In this document: piece by piece, positions 19,589 to 29,133 of the stretch
Layout: every line of letters starts with the position of its first letter
How positions within the stretch are numbered: position 1 is the first letter of the stretch
Source of the DNA: Oscillospiraceae bacterium
GTDB lineage: Bacteria; Bacillota; Clostridia; Oscillospirales; Ruminococcaceae
DNA: 64,000 nucleotides
Direction of reading: 5' to 3'
Assembly (NCBI GenBank): GCA_031260665.1
Contig: JAISLD010000046.1
Coordinates: forward strand, 61,791 to 125,790
Notes under the pieces: generated by a model
What the model was told of the DNA's origin: nothing
The model's database searches: none
Seen by the model: only the letters and a program-made list of their open reading frames with translations
Made by a program: the position numbers and the translations under genes

Positions 19589-20407
19589 TTGAACATTATT
19601 GACATCATCACCACGCCTGCGGTTCTCATTGGGCTGTTTATCGGCAGTTTCCTCAACGTAATTACAATGCGTCTGCCCAAAAAAGAAGGCTTTGTCAAAG
19701 GTCGTTCGCGGTGTGTCCATTGCGGGCACGATTTGTCGTGGAAAGACTTGATTCCGTTGTTCAGCTTCATCTCGCTTCGCGGCAAGTGCCGATATTGCGG
19801 CGCAAAGCTGTCGCGGCGTTATCCCGCGGCGGAACTTGTGGTTGCGGGGCTTTTCCTTCTCGCGTTCAGGTTTGCCGATACACTGCCGCGTGCGATATTC
19901 GCGTGCGTGCTGTTCTCGGTGCTGTATGTCATTGCTGTCATTGACATTGAAACGATGACCGTGCCCGATTCCTGCAACATCATTGTTGCACTGCTCGGCG
20001 TGGTCGTCTTTGTCTCTACTTTCATCAAACCGGGACTCTTCACGGCGGTGCCGACCGAATGGAAGCAGCACCTTATAGGGGCGGCGATTATCGCCGTGCC
20101 GTTTGCTGTTCTCGCTTATTTCGGCGGAATGGGCGGCGGCGACGTGTTTCTTATGGCAGGCGCCGGGCTTATGCTTGGGTGGGCAGTCGTGCCTGCCGCG
20201 TTTGTCGGGATTGTTCTCGGTGCTGTCGGCGGCTTCATCATGAAGATACGCGGCAGCAAAAGCGAGATACCGTTCGGTCCGTTTCTCGCCGCCGGTATCG
20301 TCGTCGGTTTTCTTTGGGGGAACGACATCATCTCGTGGTATCAAAGTGTTTTCTTCGTCCCTGAGTTGGGGTGGCTGCCCGAGGATATAACTTGGACGGT
20401 CAGCTAA
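19589..20407 (+). CDS. pilD: Prepilin peptidase (A24 family)
   Basis: GLFIGSFLNVITMRLP; CVHCGH...CRYCG zinc-type cysteines; VIDIETMTVPD and GGGDV. Confidence 0.92.
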   Translation: MNIIDIITTPAVLIGLFIGSFLNVITMRLPKKEGFVKGRSRCVHCGHDLSWKDLIPLFSFISLRGKCRYCGAKLSRRYPAAELVVAGLFLLAFRFADTLPRAIFACVLFSVLYVIAVIDIETMTVPDSCNIIVALLGVVVFVSTFIKPGLFTAVPTEWKQHLIGAAIIAVPFAVLAYFGGMGGGDVFLMAGAGLMLGWAVVPAAFVGIVLGAVGGFIMKIRGSKSEIPFGPFLAAGIVVGFLWGNDIISWYQSVFFVPELGWLPEDITWTVS

Positions 20408-20462
20408 TTTAATTTAACATATCATTAAAAAGAAAAGCAATTTATTATAAGCGGGGATTTTT

Positions 20463-22187
20463 ATGGTTCAGCAAAACACCAATATCAGAATAGGCGACTT
20501 GCTCGTCGAGAACGGTTTTATCACCGCCGCACAGCTTCGCTCCGCACTCGAAAAGCAAAAGAGCGCGGAAGAAAACCCGGACGGGCTGAAAATCGGCGAT
20601 ATGCTCCTCAAACTCGGCTATATATCGGAAACGCAGCTGATGCACGCGCTCTCAATGCGGCTGAAAATCGCGTTTGTTGACCTCACGACGACGAAGATTG
20701 AGCCTGAAGCCGTGAAACGCGTGCCCGAGGCGTTCGCGAGGAAGCACACGTCCGTAGCGTACAAGATGATACCGGGGCGTATTTATGTCGCGACCAACGA
20801 CCCGATAAACTTTGAAGTCTTTGACGAACTTCGTATCAGCACAGGTATGGAAATCTTTCCTATGCTTGCCACGAAGTCGTCGATTGTTGACGCAATCAAC
20901 CGTTCGTATACACAAACCACGGTTAACTCCGTGGTGGAAGATATCGACAAAGAGATAGAGGCGGCAAAGCTTGCCCGCGCCAAAGAGCAAAAGGGCATTG
21001 ACGACGGCAACGAGCGTGTTGAGAACGCCCCCGTTGTTCGGCTTGTCAACTCGCTAGTTGAGAACGCGGCGCGGCAAAAAGCGTCGGATATCCACGTTGA
21101 GCCGTTTGGCGACCGTTCACGCGTCCGTTTCCGTCTTGACGGCGAACTTCGCGAGCAAATGTCGGTCAAGCCTGACGTTCACAACGCGATTGTCACCCGC
21201 TTCAAGATTCTCGGCGGAATGAACATCGCCGAGAAACGTATCCCGCTTGACGGTCGTTTCACCGCGCAAGTTGACGGCAACACACTCGACGTCCGTGTCG
21301 CGAGCATACCAACCGTGTTCGGCGAGAAGGTCGTTGTCCGTCTGCTTGCTTCGTCAAGTGAAACGGCGCGTAAGCTGACCGACCTCGGTATGACCGACTA
21401 CAACTACTCGATGTACAAAGACATCATACGGACGCCTCACGGGGTTATCGTTGTGACGGGACCTACAGGTTCGGGTAAGTCAACGACACTGTATGCGACA
21501 CTGAGCGAGATATCAAAGCCGAATGTAAACGTAATCACGGTTGAGGACCCTGTCGAGAAACGTATCGACGGTGTAAACCAAGTCCAGATTAACGCGAAAG
21601 CAGGCATGACGTTCCCCGCCGCGCTTCGTTCAATCCTGCGTCTTGACCCTGACATCATCATGATAGGTGAAATGCGTGACGGTGAAACCGCAGAGATTGC
21701 GGTGCGCGCCGCTATCACGGGTCACTTGGTTCTCTCGACTATCCACACGAACGACGCGGCAAGCACAATCCTCCGTCTTGTCGATATGGGTGTGCCTGCC
21801 TATATGGTGGCGACTTCGTTGGTCGGAATCGTGGCACAGCGACTTGTTCGTCTGTTATGCCCGAAATGCAAAGTCCCGATAAAAGTGACCGACCCCGACG
21901 ACCTGAAGCTCCTCGACGTGAAAGAACCTGTCGATGTGTTCACCTACGCGCCGTCCGGCTGCCGCGACTGCCGTCAGACAGGTTACAGCGGACGTACCGC
22001 TATCCACGAGATAATAATGACGTCAAACAAAATCAAAGAAGTTGTGGCGCGTGGCGGCACAACCGCCGAGATTGAGGATGCGGCACGGCAAAACGGAACG
22101 AAACTTCTGCGTGAAAACGTGCAGGAGATGGTGCTTCAGGGCAAGACCACTATGGAAGAACTCGTTAAGGCGACCTATTCCGTATAA
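20463..22187 (+). CDS. pilB: PilB/GspE-type pilus extension ATPase with N-terminal MshEN domain
   Basis: RIGDLLVENGFITAAQLRSALEKQ; GPTGSGKSTTLYATL; C4 CPKCK...CRDCRQTGYSGR. Confidence 0.95.
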   Translation: MVQQNTNIRIGDLLVENGFITAAQLRSALEKQKSAEENPDGLKIGDMLLKLGYISETQLMHALSMRLKIAFVDLTTTKIEPEAVKRVPEAFARKHTSVAYKMIPGRIYVATNDPINFEVFDELRISTGMEIFPMLATKSSIVDAINRSYTQTTVNSVVEDIDKEIEAAKLARAKEQKGIDDGNERVENAPVVRLVNSLVENAARQKASDIHVEPFGDRSRVRFRLDGELREQMSVKPDVHNAIVTRFKILGGMNIAEKRIPLDGRFTAQVDGNTLDVRVASIPTVFGEKVVVRLLASSSETARKLTDLGMTDYNYSMYKDIIRTPHGVIVVTGPTGSGKSTTLYATLSEISKPNVNVITVEDPVEKRIDGVNQVQINAKAGMTFPAALRSILRLDPDIIMIGEMRDGETAEIAVRAAITGHLVLSTIHTNDAASTILRLVDMGVPAYMVATSLVGIVAQRLVRLLCPKCKVPIKVTDPDDLKLLDVKEPVDVFTYAPSGCRDCRQTGYSGRTAIHEIIMTSNKIKEVVARGGTTAEIEDAARQNGTKLLRENVQEMVLQGKTTMEELVKATYSV

Positions 22188-22210
22188 TCTTTTCAATTCG
22201 GAGAATCTCA

Positions 22211-23287
22211 ATGAAAGAGATTAACATACACCTTATCCTCGACGAAGCGAGAGAACTCGGCGCGTCAGACGTGCATTTCACGTCGGGGCTTCCGCCGATA
22301 ATGCGACTACGCGGTTCAATCACCAAAATGCAGAACTATCCCGACTGTACCGAGCCGTCGATTATCGATGTGGTGAACGCGATAACCACCAAACGCCACA
22401 AAGAGATTATCGCTCGCGGTGAGGACGCGGACTTCTCGTTCGTTATGCCGGACGGCAACCGCAACCGTGTCAACGTCTTTCGTCAAAAGGGATACCACGC
22501 AATCGCTTTTCGGCTGCTTCGCAACGAGATACCGACCTTTCAGGACCTTGAACTGCCGAATGTTCTCGCCGAGTTTTCATCAAAACCGCGTGGGTTGGTG
22601 CTGGTCACCGGTCCTACCGGTTCGGGCAAGTCAACCACGCTTGCCGCGATGATTGACTACATCAATCGTCACAAGAACGACCATATCATCACCATAGAGG
22701 ACCCGATAGAGTATCTCCACGCACACAAGCAGTCAATGGTCAACCAGCGTGAGGTTCACGTTGACGTTGATTCCTTCGCGGGTGCGCTTCGTGCAGCACT
22801 CCGTGAGGACCCCGACGTTATTCTCGTGGGTGAGATGCGCGACTATGAAACCATTGAGGCGGCGGTAACCGCGGCTGAAACAGGTCACCTTGTGTTCTCA
22901 ACGCTCCACACCACGGGTGCGGCTGAAACCCTCGACCGTATCATCGGCGTTTATCCGCCGAACGCACAGGGACAGTGCCGCCAACAATTAGCGAAGTCGC
23001 TTGTCGGTGTCGTGTCGCAGACTCTCCTCCCGACAGCGGACGGCAGAGGTCGTTGCGCCGCACTTGAACTGATGGCAAACACCGACGCAATCGCCGCTCT
23101 TATCCGCGAAGGCAAAACTTTCCAGATTCCGTCGTCTATCTCAACAGGTAAGGCAAAAGGAATGAGAACCCTTGACCAAGACCTTGCCAGAATGACAAGC
23201 GAGGGCCGCATAACCAAAGAAGTTGCGCTCAATCGGTGCCACGACCCGCTTGAATACTCGAAATATTTGTCAATGGGAATGTATTGA
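22211..23287 (+). CDS. pilT: PilT-type pilus retraction ATPase
   Basis: GASDVHFTSGLPPIMRLRG; GPTGSGKSTTLAAMIDYIN; GEMRDYETIEAAVTAAETGHLVFSTLHT. Confidence 0.95.
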   Translation: MKEINIHLILDEARELGASDVHFTSGLPPIMRLRGSITKMQNYPDCTEPSIIDVVNAITTKRHKEIIARGEDADFSFVMPDGNRNRVNVFRQKGYHAIAFRLLRNEIPTFQDLELPNVLAEFSSKPRGLVLVTGPTGSGKSTTLAAMIDYINRHKNDHIITIEDPIEYLHAHKQSMVNQREVHVDVDSFAGALRAALREDPDVILVGEMRDYETIEAAVTAAETGHLVFSTLHTTGAAETLDRIIGVYPPNAQGQCRQQLAKSLVGVVSQTLLPTADGRGRCAALELMANTDAIAALIREGKTFQIPSSISTGKAKGMRTLDQDLARMTSEGRITKEVALNRCHDPLEYSKYLSMGMY

Positions 23288-23868
23288 CAGGCAGTATCGT
23301 CTATATAGCCGTCTTTTTTATATCGTTCGGGCTTTTGTGCGCCGACATGGTGCTGAGTTACATCTCCCACATAAAATCGTTCGGCTTGAAACGCAAACTC
23401 TTCAGCATAAAGACGTCGGGGTTAATCCCCATAGAGAAGTGCCTGCCCGAAAATATCACGAACCTGCTTGTCACGGGTATCGCGTTCTCTGTCGCGGGTT
23501 ATTTCTTCTCGCGCACCGACCTGCCAATGCTGCTCTATCTGCCGTTTGTGGTGATGTTTGGGCTTCTTGTTTGCTTTGTGCTTCAGCATGTTGTTCTTGA
23601 CAAAATCGTGCGAAGAAAAGCCCTCGTTCCGCCGAAAGGCGATGACTGCGTCGGTATTGAAGGGTGCGTCACGATTCCGTTTTCGGGTGAAACACTCGGG
23701 CAAATCACGTTTGAATACGCGGGAACGGAGTTCAAGGTCTACGCGGTGTCGGCAAACGGCACCGATATCCCCGAATTTGAGAGGGTGCTTATTCTCTGCG
23801 AGCAAGACGGCGCGTATTTTGTCGAGCATATATCGGAAGTGTATGACGATATTGACGAAACGCCGTGA
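23284..23868 (+). CDS. Membrane protein, NfeD-like topology
   Basis: TTG start overlapping pilT stop; TM helices + C-terminal small beta domain. Confidence 0.5.
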   Translation: MTGSIVYIAVFFISFGLLCADMVLSYISHIKSFGLKRKLFSIKTSGLIPIEKCLPENITNLLVTGIAFSVAGYFFSRTDLPMLLYLPFVVMFGLLVCFVLQHVVLDKIVRRKALVPPKGDDCVGIEGCVTIPFSGETLGQITFEYAGTEFKVYAVSANGTDIPEFERVLILCEQDGAYFVEHISEVYDDIDETP

Positions 23869-24848
23869 TAAGAGAGGGGACTTCTTTGTATAACATACAA
23901 CTTATCAAGAAAGCAATGCTGTCGATTCAACGTGGGCAACGCGGGCAAGGTATCGCGGCACAAGCGATGTTTGAATGTGGCGACTTTGACACGATGACGG
24001 CTCTCGCGTATGCGGCGGCGGCAAACCGCGCCGAGGACGGGCGTGTCGCGGTGCTGAGCGACAACACAGCGGTAAACGACCCTGCGGCAAACGGCGAGGC
24101 GCTTCTCCGTGCCTACGAGTTCACGGACGACCCGCTCTTCAAAGACGCGGCAGACGCGCTCACCGGGTATCTCCTTATGTTTGCGCCGCGAACAGAGGAT
24201 GGCGTGCTTTATCACAACAACATATCAAAGCACAAGGGCTTCACCCCAAACCAGATGTGGGTTGAGGGTTGCTATATGATGCCGCCGTTTCTCGCAATCA
24301 ACAACGAGTTCACCGAGGCGACGAAGCAACTCGGCGGTTATTACAACTACCTTCACGACGAAAACACGGGGCTGTTTTTCCACATATACGACATCGGGTC
24401 AAACTGTTTTGTTCGGCAGAAGCTTTGGGCGGCAGGCAACGGCTACGTTCTCCTTGCGACTGCCCGAATGGTGAGCGAGGCGGTTCGGCAGAATCTCCCC
24501 GAACAAGCGGCGAACCTGTGCAGTGCGGGCAACGAACTTCTTGACAGTATGCTGAAGTTTCAAAACGACGACGGGCTTTTCTACGACACGCTTGACGACC
24601 CAAAGACGTTTAAGGAAAGCACGGCGGCGGCAATGACCGCCGCTTATATCTATCGCGGTATCGCCGAGGATTTTGTCGGCATTGAGATGAAGAAGTACGC
24701 GGACAAGGCGTTCACCGCTGTGACAAAGCGGATAAACACCTACGGCTTTATCACGGGCGCGGTGAACCAAGATACTTTCACGGAGGGCGTGTCCGCTGAA
24801 GCACAGGCGTTTTATATCATCGCGGACGCGTGGCAACAGAAGAATTAG
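23865..24848 (+). CDS. Glycoside hydrolase family 88/105-like protein (unsaturated rhamnogalacturonyl hydrolase-like)
   Basis: MWVEGCYMMPPFLAINNE...FFHIYDIGSN...LWAAGNGYVLLATARM; start may be 23886 TTG. Confidence 0.75.
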   Translation: MIREGTSLYNIQLIKKAMLSIQRGQRGQGIAAQAMFECGDFDTMTALAYAAAANRAEDGRVAVLSDNTAVNDPAANGEALLRAYEFTDDPLFKDAADALTGYLLMFAPRTEDGVLYHNNISKHKGFTPNQMWVEGCYMMPPFLAINNEFTEATKQLGGYYNYLHDENTGLFFHIYDIGSNCFVRQKLWAAGNGYVLLATARMVSEAVRQNLPEQAANLCSAGNELLDSMLKFQNDDGLFYDTLDDPKTFKESTAAAMTAAYIYRGIAEDFVGIEMKKYADKAFTAVTKRINTYGFITGAVNQDTFTEGVSAEAQAFYIIADAWQQKN

Positions 24849-24875
24849 TAACATTTAATAAAAACAGAGAAAAAT

Positions 24876-25760
24876 ATGCCGATAATAAGCATGACAGGCT
24901 ACGGCAGTGCCGCCCTCAACATCAACGGCCGCGACATCACCGTGTCGGTGCGCGCCGTCAACTCGCGATACTTTGACTTTGCCGCCTATGCTCCGCGAAC
25001 CTACCCGTTCCTTGAAGACGCGCTTCGTTCGTTTGTGTCAAAGCGCATTTCACGCGGGAAAGTGGCGGTCAACGTGTCAATCGAAAACGTCGGCGCTTCC
25101 GCCACGCACGTCACGGTCAACTCGCCCGTTGTGCTTGAATATGTCAACGCGTTACGCAGAATGATGATACCTGCCGAACTTGAGGACAAACTGACACTCG
25201 GCGACATTTTTCGTATACCCGATGCCCTTGTTGTCACGAAAGCCGACACCAACCCCGAACAGCTGACCGCTGATGTTCTCGCTGTGACGGAAACCGCGCT
25301 TCTTTCCCTCGGCGAAGCGAGAGAGGCTGAGGGACTGCGCCTTGCCGACGATATCAACGCAAGACTTGCGGCACTGGAACAGAACGCCGAACAGGTGGAG
25401 AAGCTGACCGCGCAAAGTGTCGCCAACTATCGTGAGCGGTTGCTCGGCAAGATGAAAGACGTGCTTTTGCACCACGCGTTTGATGAAAACCGCGTGCTTC
25501 TTGAAGCGGCGATATTCGCTGAACGTGTGGCGGTGGACGAAGAACTGGTGCGGCTGAAGAGCCACATCGCCGCAATGCGCGAGTTCATCGAGGGAACGGA
25601 AACAACAAACGGCAAGAAACTCGACTTCATCACGCAGGAGATGAACCGTGAGGTCAACACCACGGGCTCAAAGTGCGCCGACACCGCGATAACGCGGATT
25701 GTCATTGATATGAAGTCAGACATTGAGAAAATAAGAGAGCAAGTGCAGAATATCCAGTGA
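24876..25760 (+). CDS. YicC-family protein (putative endoribonuclease)
   Basis: MTGYGSAALNINGRDITVSVRAVNSRYFDF...GKKLDFITQEMNREVNTTGSKC. Confidence 0.95.
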   Translation: MPIISMTGYGSAALNINGRDITVSVRAVNSRYFDFAAYAPRTYPFLEDALRSFVSKRISRGKVAVNVSIENVGASATHVTVNSPVVLEYVNALRRMMIPAELEDKLTLGDIFRIPDALVVTKADTNPEQLTADVLAVTETALLSLGEAREAEGLRLADDINARLAALEQNAEQVEKLTAQSVANYRERLLGKMKDVLLHHAFDENRVLLEAAIFAERVAVDEELVRLKSHIAAMREFIEGTETTNGKKLDFITQEMNREVNTTGSKCADTAITRIVIDMKSDIEKIREQVQNIQ

Positions 25761-25768
25761 TGTGTGTA

Positions 25769-25800
25769 AAACAAAACCTCTCCGTGTGGAGAGGTTTTGC
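25769..25800. terminator. Bidirectional intrinsic terminator
   Basis: AAAACCTCTCCGTGTGGAGAGGTTTT. Confidence 0.85.
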
Positions 25801-26943
25801 TTATTGTGTGGTCAGCAGCACCACGCTATGCGCCGATATGCCGCGCTCAGCAAAGCCGAGACCTTCCTCGGTCGTCGCCTTGACATTCACGCAGTCAGCG
25901 GAAACCCCGAGAGCGGCGGCAAGGTTGCCGCGCATTTGCGGGATAAACGGCGACAACTTCGGGCGCTCCGCAATGATTGTCACATCTGCCGACATCACCG
26001 TGAAGCCGCGTTCACGCGACATCTTCGCCGCAAAAGCGAGCAGGTCGCCGCTGTTCGCGTCTTTCCACTTCGGGTCGTGGTCAGGGAAGATGTTGCCGAT
26101 ATCGGGCAGCCCTGCCGCACCGAGAAGCGCGTCCGTGACCGCGTGAAACGCCGCGTCCGCGTCTGAATGACCGAGAAGTCCGCGTTCAAATGGCACGTCA
26201 ACGCCGCAAAGCACAAGCCGCCTGCCCTCGACAAGCCTGTGCGCGTCATAACCGTGCCCGATTCTTAGCTTGCTGTCGGTTTTGCCTGTGAGAAACGCGG
26301 TTGCTGTCAGCAAATCGTCCGCTGTCGTGATTTTTATGTTGCGGGGGTCGCCGTCAATGGTTGTGACAGGAAGCCTCGCTTGTTCAAACAACGTGGAATC
26401 ATCAGAAACAGCATCGTTTGTTATTATTTCACGATACTTTGCAAGGTCAAAGACCTGTGGCGTCTGCGCCGCAAACAGGCAGTCGCGGTTTGGCGTCTGT
26501 ATGCCGTTGCTTGATATCTCTTTGATTGTGTCGCGAACAGGCACGACAGGCAACGCTGCGCCTATTTCTTTCGCCGCCGCAATCACTCGGGCAATCAGTT
26601 CGGCGGTGACAAGCGGTCTTGCGCCGTCTTGCACAGCAACGAGTTTCGTTTCGCTTGGGATATGCGAGAGCGCAAGTTGAACGGTTTCGGCACGGGTTTC
26701 GCCGCCTTGTATAACACACGCCACTTTATCCAACGAGTATATCTTGCAAAGCGTTTCAATCGCGGCACGGTTGTTCTCGCTTGCCGCGACGATTATGCCG
26801 CTGATTAGTGGCGACTGCTGAAACGCCGTGATCGTGCGCACAACGACGGGTGTGCCGCAAAGCGGCGTGGTCATTTTGTCGCCGCCAAACCGTGTGCCGC
26901 TCCCTGCCGCCGCGATTATCGCAAAAGTCTTAGTCATCGACAA
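25801..26943 (-). CDS. ispDF: Bifunctional IspD/IspF
   Basis: IIAAAGSGTRFGGDK...AVQDGARPLV; RIGHGYDAHRLVEGRRLVLCGVDVPFERGLLGHSDADAAFHAVTDALLGAAG. Confidence 0.95.
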   Translation of the reverse strand: MSMTKTFAIIAAAGSGTRFGGDKMTTPLCGTPVVVRTITAFQQSPLISGIIVAASENNRAAIETLCKIYSLDKVACVIQGGETRAETVQLALSHIPSETKLVAVQDGARPLVTAELIARVIAAAKEIGAALPVVPVRDTIKEISSNGIQTPNRDCLFAAQTPQVFDLAKYREIITNDAVSDDSTLFEQARLPVTTIDGDPRNIKITTADDLLTATAFLTGKTDSKLRIGHGYDAHRLVEGRRLVLCGVDVPFERGLLGHSDADAAFHAVTDALLGAAGLPDIGNIFPDHDPKWKDANSGDLLAFAAKMSRERGFTVMSADVTIIAERPKLSPFIPQMRGNLAAALGVSADCVNVKATTEEGLGFAERGISAHSVVLLTTQ

Positions 26944-28747
26944 ACGGGTCGTCGCCCTCGTCGGTTTCCGGCTCTGTTCTCGGCAGTCCCGATGAGAAGT
27001 AGACCGTCACCATCTCACCGACCGCGACGTTCACCTTGTCGCCGGGTTTCTTGCTTGCACGGATAACAAAACCCGCGGCGACTTTCTTGCTCGGTTCAGA
27101 CACGGTTTCGTACTTGATTTTAAGCGCCGAGAGTTGCTCGGCGTACATTTCGACCGTAAGCTCTTCAAACAGAGGCAATTCGGCGTACTCGCTGCCTTTG
27201 CTCACCTTAAGTGTGATATTGTCGTTCTCGAACACGTTGGTGTTTGGGGCAACGTCTTGTTCATAGACAATTCCCTCGGCGAAACCGTCGGCATAACCGT
27301 ATTCAAGCGTGACGTTTAACGCCAAGATGAGCGGCGAGTTCTGTATCGATTCGTAACGACTGCCGACAAAGTTTGTCATCACGTAAACTGTTTCACGCGG
27401 CGAGGACTGAGTGGTGCTTTCGCTTGTTTTCGTTGTGGTGACAATCGGCGTTGTGGTGTCGTAGTCGGTTTCGGTCGAGGTGGACGTGTCGCTTTGGCTC
27501 GGGTTGTAAACTTCGGGGTGAAGAATCGGATAAACGATAGCGACGACAAGCGCAATAAGAGCGAGCGACAGCAGCGATATGATTATCACGGCTTCCACCG
27601 CGAACGATTTGGTCTGCGTTTTTCTTATTTCTTTTGCCGAATACGCCGCTTTCGGCGCGTTGTCGGCAATCTTTTTAGGTTTTTCTTTAGAAGATTTCTC
27701 TGTTGGTTTTTCTTTTGAGGGGGGGCGATTTATCACCAAGTCCTCCTCGGCAAACTCACCGGGGTCGTCACTCAGCAACTTGTCCACCAAAGTCGCGGCG
27801 TTTGGGGTGCGTTTGTCGGGCGAGAGCGTGAGTGCGGAGGTGATTGCGACAGACACGACGCGCGGAATGGACGTATTGTAGTGTGACAGCGGCTTCAATT
27901 CCACGGTGGCGTCGGGGAACTCGTCGCGTGTCGGCGTCAGCATTTCAGCGGCGGACGGCGGCGTCACGCCTGTAAGCAGGCGATAAAGCACAGCCGCGGC
28001 TGAATACGTGTCGGTGTGCGCGCCGTTTCGTGAGTGAGCGGTAAAGACTTCGGGTGCGGCGTATCCGTCGAATATCTCGGGTTCAAGCGGCGACACGGTG
28101 GAACGTGCGGCTGTGGTGCAGAACCCCGTGAGGTAGAACTTGCCGTTTTCAGCAACGGTGATAGTTTCAGGGGAGATACCGCGGTGGATAATCCCCGCCG
28201 CGTTGACTTTCGCGATGGTGCGGCAAAAGTGAATGAAAACGTCGGAGATTTCCTCCCACGAAGCGTTGTCTTTCATTCGGGCGAGAACCTTGCGGAGTTT
28301 CGGTCGGTTGGCAAACTCAAGCACAGCGTAAGCCGTGCCGTTTTGCTGAAACACGTCGGCGACCCGCTGAACATCGGTGTTTTCGGGGAGAGCCGCGACG
28401 TTTCGCCACAACTCCGTGAATTCAGAAAGCAAGGTCTTATAAAACACGGCGCAGTCGGGGAGGACGACAGGGGACAGCTCTCCCTTGGCTCGTGTGCAGA
28501 ATTTGTCGGGGAAATATTCGCGGAGTTCGCACCGTGTGCCGTGTTCGCGGTCAAACGCGAAGTAGTTTGCTCCCTCACCGTTGTAAGAGCGCAGTTTACC
28601 GACAGCGTAGCGGTTTGCAAGCAATGTGCCCGGTTCAAGGTAGCCTATCACGCTCGGTTCACCGACGGAGTAGCCGCAGACGGGGCACTCGCTCAGTTCG
28701 CCGAGTTCAGAGAAGCACCCGGGGCAGAGATTATTTGTTGTTTCCAT
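26930..28747 (-). CDS. Zinc-ribbon / degenerate Ser/Thr kinase / TM / PASTA-repeat protein (predicted pseudokinase)
   Basis: CPGCFSELGELSECPVCGYS; kinase fold with CELREYFP, IIHRGISPETITV and YLTGFC in place of K, HRD..N and DFG; TM; two PASTA-like repeats. Confidence 0.82.
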   Translation of the reverse strand: METTNNLCPGCFSELGELSECPVCGYSVGEPSVIGYLEPGTLLANRYAVGKLRSYNGEGANYFAFDREHGTRCELREYFPDKFCTRAKGELSPVVLPDCAVFYKTLLSEFTELWRNVAALPENTDVQRVADVFQQNGTAYAVLEFANRPKLRKVLARMKDNASWEEISDVFIHFCRTIAKVNAAGIIHRGISPETITVAENGKFYLTGFCTTAARSTVSPLEPEIFDGYAAPEVFTAHSRNGAHTDTYSAAAVLYRLLTGVTPPSAAEMLTPTRDEFPDATVELKPLSHYNTSIPRVVSVAITSALTLSPDKRTPNAATLVDKLLSDDPGEFAEEDLVINRPPSKEKPTEKSSKEKPKKIADNAPKAAYSAKEIRKTQTKSFAVEAVIIISLLSLALIALVVAIVYPILHPEVYNPSQSDTSTSTETDYDTTTPIVTTTKTSESTTQSSPRETVYVMTNFVGSRYESIQNSPLILALNVTLEYGYADGFAEGIVYEQDVAPNTNVFENDNITLKVSKGSEYAELPLFEELTVEMYAEQLSALKIKYETVSEPSKKVAAGFVIRASKKPGDKVNVAVGEMVTVYFSSGLPRTEPETDEGDDPFVDD

Positions 28748-28816
28748 TTTAAGCCAAGTTAATATAAAAGCTGATTGACAGCGAAAGGTCAGTGTGTGCA
28801 ACACACTATCTTCTAT

Positions 28817-28845
28817 ATTCTACCGCTTATGGGGCAAAATGTCAA
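28817..28845 (-). promoter_or_regulatory. Sigma-A-type promoter of PASTA protein
   Basis: TTGACA-N17-TAGAAT on minus strand. Confidence 0.7.
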
Positions 28846-28891
28846 TGAAGATTACAACATTGTAACCCCACCCTTAGCGGGGGCAGGCAAA

Positions 28892-28953
28892 TATACCGAA
28901 GGTCATACCCCTCCGGGCAGAGGCGGGCGACCGGAACGACTCAGTCGGCGGCG
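28892..28953 (-). repeat. Divergent family A repeat, copy 5
   Basis: CCGAAGGTCATACCCCTCCGGGCAGAGGCGGGCGACCGGAACG. Confidence 0.6.
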
Positions 28954-29133
28954 ATAAATCTAATACATCAAGTTGTGTGTTTATCCTAACAACAGCCTAT
29001 GAATTAAACTTATTTGCCTATCCGGCACGGATTTTAAGTTAACCCCTTTTAATTTCCGTAATATTATGGTATAATAGAAAGGCAAGAGCGCGAAGTGGCG
29101 CAAACATATATTCAACACGGGAGGAACTGTCCA

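Noticed and set aside
19577-20344. 255-aa minus-strand ORF
   Set aside because: Antisense to prepilin peptidase.
28034-28762. 242-aa plus-strand ORF
   Set aside because: Antisense to the PASTA protein; no family features.
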